DNA of 64,000 bases, taken from NCBI GenBank assembly GCA_003254905.1, contig QANU01000796.1, positions 545,577 through 609,576 of the forward strand, in the 5' to 3' direction. This stretch comes from Nissolia schottii. Its lineage: Eukaryota > Streptophyta > Magnoliopsida > Fabales > Fabaceae. The translations under genes and the position numbers were made by a program. Below are positions 58,501 to 64,000 of the stretch, piece after piece; positions within the stretch are counted from its first letter, which is position 1; each line of letters starts with the position of its first letter. Under the pieces are notes generated by a model, which was not told where the DNA came from, ran no database searches, and saw only the letters and a list, made by a program, of their open reading frames with translations.

Positions 58501-61500
58501 ACATTTTTCATCAGGACAGTGAAGATTACTAATGGTGCCTTCTTTTACGTGCATCTGAGTAAAGGTCTGCAAGCATTTCAAGCAAAAAAAATGCTTACAT
58601 GGTAGCCGGACAAACTCACTACCTATTAGATGATAAAGAAAGTTATCACTCCTCAATAATGGTGGATATAGTGGCATACGTAAGAAATAGGTTAAGTATC
58701 TAGTGCAATTAAGCAAGCATAGAAAAAAGCAGAATCAAGTCTTACATATAAGGCATACTGAAAAGAAAACTACTTTAGAAGCCACCATGCAAATGAAATT
58801 ATCCATGCACTTCAATGGGAAGAGGTACTGAAGCATTGGATTTGCTAAGCTGTATGTCATCATCTTTACATAAAGGAATAGTATAGTACCCCTAAGAAGG
58901 GGTGAGGAAAGATAAAATAGATAGGGATTAAAGATCCATCTCAGCAATCAAAGCCAAGAAAGTACACGGATTTAATACTATATGATCCATCACAAGCAAA
59001 TATCGATATTGAAATAACTTAGTTAAGATTGGAACAAGGTAAATGCATGGCTTTGTTTTAATAAAATGAACAATTTCATATTAGTACTAAAACATATAAA
59101 CTACTATGGGCTAGTTAGGTTCTAGGAAAGCACAGATACAATATGACTAGGACACGGGAATATAGCAAACTTATAGGACACTATACGATTATGGTATAAA
59201 ATACAAAACAAAAATAAAATTTCAAATTAGAAGAGAGAATCAATATTTTACAAGTTAGCGTTAGTCTTCGTAGACATGACAAAATGCTATCATTTATCTA
59301 ATTATTGTGGCACTTCCACCAGTATTGTACTACCTGCAAGGTGTGTGTGTAAGTTGTGTAACAGAATGCGAGGTGAGAAGAGGTTAAATAGGAGTGGAGA
59401 GGAAAGGGGGAAGTTAGTTAGACTGATAGAGAGTGAATATTGACTAGGAATGTGAGAGGGGTCTCTTGAGTACTCCCCCCTATTGTCATATTTCAGCATA
59501 CATCTCAGGAACTTGATACTTTTTTGATCAATCCTGATACTTAGACACATACAAATATACTGTTTCTGTATCTTCTTTTCTAATGCTCCGTGCCAGTGTA
59601 ACAACATGCTAGGTCAGAATATGGTTCAAAGCATACAGTCCCAATAGAGGGAAGGCTAATCTCTTGTGACGGTATGCTATTAGTTGAAATTCAAAATTCG
59701 GGGCATCCTCGTCTAAGAAAAATTACCGTTTTCCTTTAAAGAATTCATTCTTATATGAGGGAGGGACTAAAAGCCAGTGGATCAAAATTGTGTACTTTAA
59801 GGATCTGAAATACTAATTACAGAAAGAAATGTATTGATATACAAACGTATGTCAAGCATAAATTGGAAATTACCTGCATATTCGCTACAGCAAATGCTAC
59901 ACTCATGTAATTCTTTGAGGAAGCTTTCATGGTGTCTCTCATTGTTGTAACTTTGCAAAAAAGGAATACCAACATCAAGGGATACAGTTTCTGAAACAAC
60001 ACGCTCATCTCCAACATGATTCATGCCATTACGAACAAGTGTAATTTCCTTATCGAATCCCAAATGAGAAAGTGAAGAACCATGTAGCCATTCTACCCAT
60101 TGGTAGATTACTTCCTGCCCTTGCTGCTCTGCCCATATAGAATCCAACTTGGAGCACAGATTTAAAATATTTAAGGATTCCAACCACTGAACAGAGATTG
60201 TAAATATAGGTGGCTGGTGGCTTGGGTATGACTTCGGCAATAAACAAGTCAAGACAATCGGTGGAAGATATTGGACTTTAAAAGAGTATAAGTCGTCTAA
60301 ATCGTTGCTTACAGTTTCAATTTCATTTGAAGAGTTCAGATTAGCAGTAATGGCAATTTCACCCAAAACTTCAATGTGTATTTGTATCTGAGGGATTAAA
60401 ACAAGGTTCAAGTTTAGGTTTTTCAGATCATTTGCATTGTAATAAAACAAGAAAAAAAATCGCAAAAACTACGTTATGGGCTTACAGACCTGAAAACAAC
60501 GGAGACCTTTCCATCGCTCAAGCTTGAGAACATTTTCTCCATAAATTGATTCGACTACAAGTAACTGTAAAAGAGAAACGAGCAAGGTTGTTAAAAACGA
60601 GTTTTTACCCAAAAAGGTTGGAGGATAAGGTGAAAGTGAAACGCAAAATCAAAACGTAAGAACATAGATCTTATCTGTACTAAGAGGCACTATTTTAAAT
60701 AATATGTACACATATATCTATCAATCAAAAAATAATAATATTAGTCATGAAAGATACACTAACAAAGTACATAACCACCTAGGCACAAAGTAATAGAGTG
60801 AACAAAGCAACGATGTAGGGAGTGAGTTGTGAAATATACACAATTCACAGCAAATGGTGATGAGCGCACTTGTAATTCGCAGTGATGTGAAACTAAAGTT
60901 ATTGTTTCAATTGAACTAACATTCAACAAATTAACTCTCAATTTGTTGGTTGATAAACTTAGTTAGAAAAATTAGTTTTGCTTTGCAAAAACTAAGAGAA
61001 ATGTAGGCAGCGGAATTGATAGCTAACCAAAGGATTAGAATCACTCCAATTCGAGACAAAACACACAAAGAATTTGGTTAGATCCTTTGATAATCTCACT
61101 TCTTGAATCACTCAAGAATTCAGGAGAATCACTCTCACAATTTAGTTTGATAGAAATCAAAAGGTTTGCTAAAATGCTGAATATTGTTGTTTTTATTTTC
61201 GTATTGCTACTTTGGTTGCCTTATATAGCTTGCCAATTTGTGTTACATAATACCAATAGTCACAAAATTAACTTCTAAAGGCTGCACCATAACCATCCGT
61301 CAAAACCCACTCTAAATGCACTATAATTACATTAATATCCAGCCAAAAACGCTTTGTAACCTATGGTTGAGCATTCAACAATTGGCTGCTCATTAAGAAC
61401 CACTAAATGCAAAACAATGCACTAATTCTCACTTATTCCACGGCTAAAAACATCCAAAACTAAATGACATAGCCATTTATTAGAAAAACATTAAACAAAC

Positions 61501-63086
61501 ACTCTAAAAAAATCTCATTCAAGTTATACCACTTGGACCGCACGTTCCCATGATGCAATTTACCATTTTAGGGTCTTCATTGTCTAAATTAAGCCCCATT
61601 TTCATAATGGTTGCCAAAACTTGTTGTAATGCCTCTTTTGCTTTTCTAGCTCTTGCCCTTGGCATTGGTCCTCTAAATCCTTTAATTGCCTTTTGGTCCT
61701 TGCCCTTGATCATGTTCTCATCACACAGCCACCAAGAGCAGTGACTCGTGAAAGGCAACTAGCCACCGAAGATCCGTGGTGGTGAGTGCAACAGTGAACA
61801 AAAACATAAAAACATAAAATGTTTTTTTTTTATACGGTTTTTAGCGTTTGAAATAGTTTTCTCGTAAGATTTTACCTAATTTGGATTTCAGGTAGAATCT
61901 AACAAGTTTTGTGCCTAAAATCGTAGGTTTTTAGGTTTTGAAACAAGTTTTTAACAACCATGTAAGTGAAACCGCAAGAAAAATAGGACACCTACCACTA
62001 ATGTACATAAGAATATTTCTGCATCCTTTCAACATCAATAACTTCACAAATTCAAGGAAACACATGGATTCAAAATTACGATTTGCAGCAAAGACAGCAA
62101 TTTTAACTTAATGTTTCTACAAAAGTCGAACCTTGGTTCCAAATATCATTTATGGATGACAGAAATCATAGACAATTGATATTTCTTTCTAACAAAAAGG
62201 TCAGAAAGTCCACTTCACTTGGCACCAATGAAATTCAACATTAGGCAATGCAACAACAGTATGTAAAAGTTCGAAAAGCCATTCAACTTGCAAGTCTCAA
62301 AGCAAAAGAGCAAACAATAGAGGGCAAAGCCACTAGCCACATAATCGGTTTCTAACTTAATAAGAATTCAGAAATTCTTCAAAAGTATAAAACCCATAAA
62401 CAATTCAAGCTTCTAGACAAACTCACTCAGTCAGAAAATTAGCAAAACAAACAGGGTCTCATGATTTCATCATGTTTCAATTGTTCACTACAAAACACAA
62501 TTGTAATTATGGAGCAGCAACACACAACAATTACCTCATCTTCCTGAAATTGGTCATTGATTCTGAGCTGCTCCTCCGTCAATTCAGGCTCTTCTACGCC
62601 ACTCAGCAACCTATCAAGCCTACCAACAACATCATCAATGTCATCATCATCATCATCAGCCGCTTCCTTGGTCTTGCTGGAACTAGTAGCCACGTGATCT
62701 GTCTCATCTGTTACTGTTACATCATCATCAACAGCACTCAAATTAGACTCGCGGCTGTTCTCTTCTCGTTGATTTTGGCGCTGTGGAGACGGTGTGAGCT
62801 GAACAGCAGAAGAAGAAGCCGCAGCCACCGCCGCCGCCGCCGCTGTCGGATCCGAATTAGGAATAGAATCAACAGATGGAGAAGAGGAGGAAGGGGGTTC
62901 AGATTTCTTGACGAAGCGGAATTTGGGGTGCTGCTGACCTCGGTTGCTGCTGCTGCTCCACCATGGCGTGCGGTGGTGGTGGTGGTGGTGGTTTCGAGAA
63001 GTGGATGACGATTGTTGTTCGGGATGGAGAGGTTTTGCGGTGAAGGATTCGTCGCCGCGTTTCCCTCTCGTCTTTCTCGTTGACAT
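55593..63086 (-). CDS. NHL8: RWD-RING-IBR-RING (RBR) E3 ubiquitin ligase, seven exons, about 679 aa (NHL8-type)
   Basis: Exons on the minus strand: 62535-63086, 60490-60564, 59874-60387, 58237-58622, 56195-56430, 55969-56116 and 55593-55721. All junctions have GT/AG and the frame is continuous. The first exon is low-complexity (His6 run, poly-Ala, poly-Asp) ending [11 protein letters not shown]. An RWD domain spans exons 1-3 (about residues 173-330; [16 protein letters not shown]). RING1 starts at Cys372 ([20 protein letters not shown]), then IBR ([20 protein letters not shown]) and RING2 ([19 protein letters not shown]), whose Cys558 is the expected catalytic thioester cysteine. The protein ends with [14 protein letters not shown]. 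The architecture resembles RNF14/ARA54. Arabidopsis At1g32340 (named NHL8) has, as I recall, a similar length. Intron 1 contains retroelement sequence. Confidence 0.94.
56431..58236 (-). other. Intron 4 of the RBR gene; holds repeat-like DNA, no exon
   Basis: A 146-codon plus-strand frame (57223-57663) is hydrophobic and AT-driven, with no homologous family apparent. A weak hairpin pairs CTTTAAAGTGAGG (56850) with CCTCGCTTTAG (56967). Probably an old insertion in the intron. Confidence 0.45.
58623..59873 (-). other. Intron 3 of the RBR gene, possible retroelement remnant at about 59310-59640
   Basis: Read on the minus strand, CCTATTTAACCTCTTCTC (a TATA-like site) sits between GGGGGGAGTACTCAAGAGAC and GTTACACAACTTACACAC, reminiscent of an LTR. 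No termini or target duplication could be fixed, so this is tentative. Confidence 0.35.
60590..61970 (-). mobile_element. LTR-retrotransposon remnant inside intron 1 of the RBR gene
   Basis: On the minus strand a 79-codon frame (61758-61519) reads [20 protein letters not shown] and [14 protein letters not shown], resembling the C-terminal tail of legume Ty3/gypsy polyproteins (GPMTRARxKxxKEAL). It is followed by an LTR-like region with GCTATATAAGGCAACC (about 61220-61235) and a U5-like TCCGCTGCCTACATTTCTC. The insert lies in the same orientation as the host gene. GGTTGTTAAAAAC appears inverted at about 60586 and 61955, so the whole block may sit within an older TIR element. Boundaries are approximate. 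Confidence 0.5.
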
Positions 63087-64000
63087 TCGAGCGAGCAGAA
63101 TGCCGTTGCTAATGGTTGTTGTGGCTGCCGCCGCCTTATATACAGAGAATGGTCTCTGAGATCCTCGCCTCTCCTTTGCGTTGTGGATTTCATTAAAATG
63201 TTGACATCATCTCATTCAAATTTTAACTAATCTATGTTTGTTTGTTTTTTTTCACCTACCGTAAATTATATTAAATCATTTTATTTAAATTTTAAATTTT
63301 ACTAAATTTATTTTAACCTCATTAAATATATTCTTCTTAATCCTACTATATATTTTTTATTTTAAAATTAAAATTTTCTCACATTCAACATTTAAAAATA
63401 CAAAAAAAAATATTCAAATAAATTGTATAAATAATAAGATTAATTAATAAATTTAAAATAATCTACGTACATGGTACGAGTGTTAAACTAGTAATAGATA
63501 AAATATGAGCTAACTTAATATTATACATTAAATAAATACAAATAATAAAACACAACACTAATGAGGAGCTCAATCAGAACACTATTTTGATGTAATTGCA
63601 GCAAACTGTAAGCGTTTGAACAAGAGTAATGCACCTTCTCTCACACAAAGAGAAATGGGAATCAAGTTGCAAATGGTTTGACAAAATTAACTAATTTAAT
63701 TTATTATTGTATTTGGATTGAGGAAGTCTCCTCTAGTGTTGCCCCCTTGGTGGCAGATAGACTGTAATCTTTTACCAAATTATCAGTGATTAGAAAGGAT
63801 TCCCCTAAAAACATAGCATAACATTTTTTTTTATTCATAAATAGTTCAACTCTTTGACTAGTAACATCACCTTGATTTTTCTTTAGTTTTTTTTTTCAAT
63901 GTCCTTTTATTAAGTAGTCATTAGAGTTTAATTGATGTTGTACACATTGAATCATTGGTTATTACATAAATCAAATAACTTTTTTTTTCAAATAGTGAGC
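63087..64000. other. Promoter side of the RBR gene and AT-rich right edge
   Basis: The first 100-200 bases upstream of the ATG (63086) are the expected leader; TTATATACAGAG near 63137 gives a minus-strand TATATAA-like box about 50 bp from the ATG. Beyond 63200 the DNA is AT-rich with no gene recognised to the window end. Confidence 0.45.

Noticed and set aside
62472..63008. 178-codon plus-strand open frame
   Set aside because: It is antisense to exon 1 of the RBR gene and owes its openness to low-complexity His/Asp/Ser codon runs; the minus frame continues into a full RWD-RBR protein.
1..64000. Bacterial-type features (operons, CRISPR arrays, ribosome binding sites) and free-standing tRNA/rRNA genes
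   Set aside because: Spliced plant genes throughout. The only tRNA-like sequence is the SINE promoter, and no regularly spaced direct-repeat array exists.

Overview
This is plant nuclear DNA, almost certainly from a papilionoid legume (Glycine or a close relative). Coding exons are spliced with standard GT/AG sites. Intergenic DNA is very AT-rich and full of small foldback elements. The protein families are plant-specific: SAMBA, a group D MAPKK, class A1 HSFs, a P-class PPR protein, patatin-like phospholipase, and an RWD-RBR ubiquitin ligase. Two isolated 'n' bases (about 4557 and 38707) point to an assembled draft. The legume assignment is inference; the plant assignment is directly supported.

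Layout from left to right. 1-4.0 kb is repeat-rich with no gene. 4.06-6.34 kb (+) is a SAMBA-like APC/C regulator. 7.57-8.55 kb (-) is an intronless MKK10-type MAPKK whose activation loop lacks both usual phospho-acceptors. 8.6-17 kb is a gene desert of nested TIR elements and a degenerate four-copy repeat. 17.47-21.25 kb and 24.83-28.50 kb (both -) are two tandem HSFA1-class heat shock factors. 28.9-35.2 kb is repeats. 35.32-37.87 kb (+) is an intact six-exon patatin-like phospholipase. It is followed by a duplicated 3' fragment (38.5-38.9 kb) and a full-length pseudogene (43.9-48.0 kb) that is broken by a solo LTR, frameshifts and the loss of exon 4. 49.1-50.4 kb (-) is a relic of an ABCB transporter nucleotide-binding domain, lying directly behind a PPR gene (50.4-52.9 kb, -). 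53-55.5 kb holds a nested inverted repeat and a tRNA-derived SINE. 55.6-63.1 kb (-) is a seven-exon RWD-RING-IBR-RING ubiquitin ligase.

The strongest large-scale observation is gene order. SAMBA, MKK10, HSFA1d and the RWD-RBR protein NHL8 are, as I recall, consecutive in Arabidopsis (At1g32310, 32320, 32330, 32340). The same four families occur here in the same order, expanded by the HSF tandem duplication and by the patatin/PPR/ABCB block inserted before the RBR gene. The strongest candidate for something undescribed is a 50-nt block inside the DNA-binding-domain intron of both HSFA1 copies. It is flanked by splice-like sites, is as conserved as the coding exons, and would cause a frameshift and premature stop if included. 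That would make it a conserved 'poison' cassette exon that could tune HSFA1 output. Exon models were built by hand from reading frame, splice consensus and family knowledge, with no transcript data.
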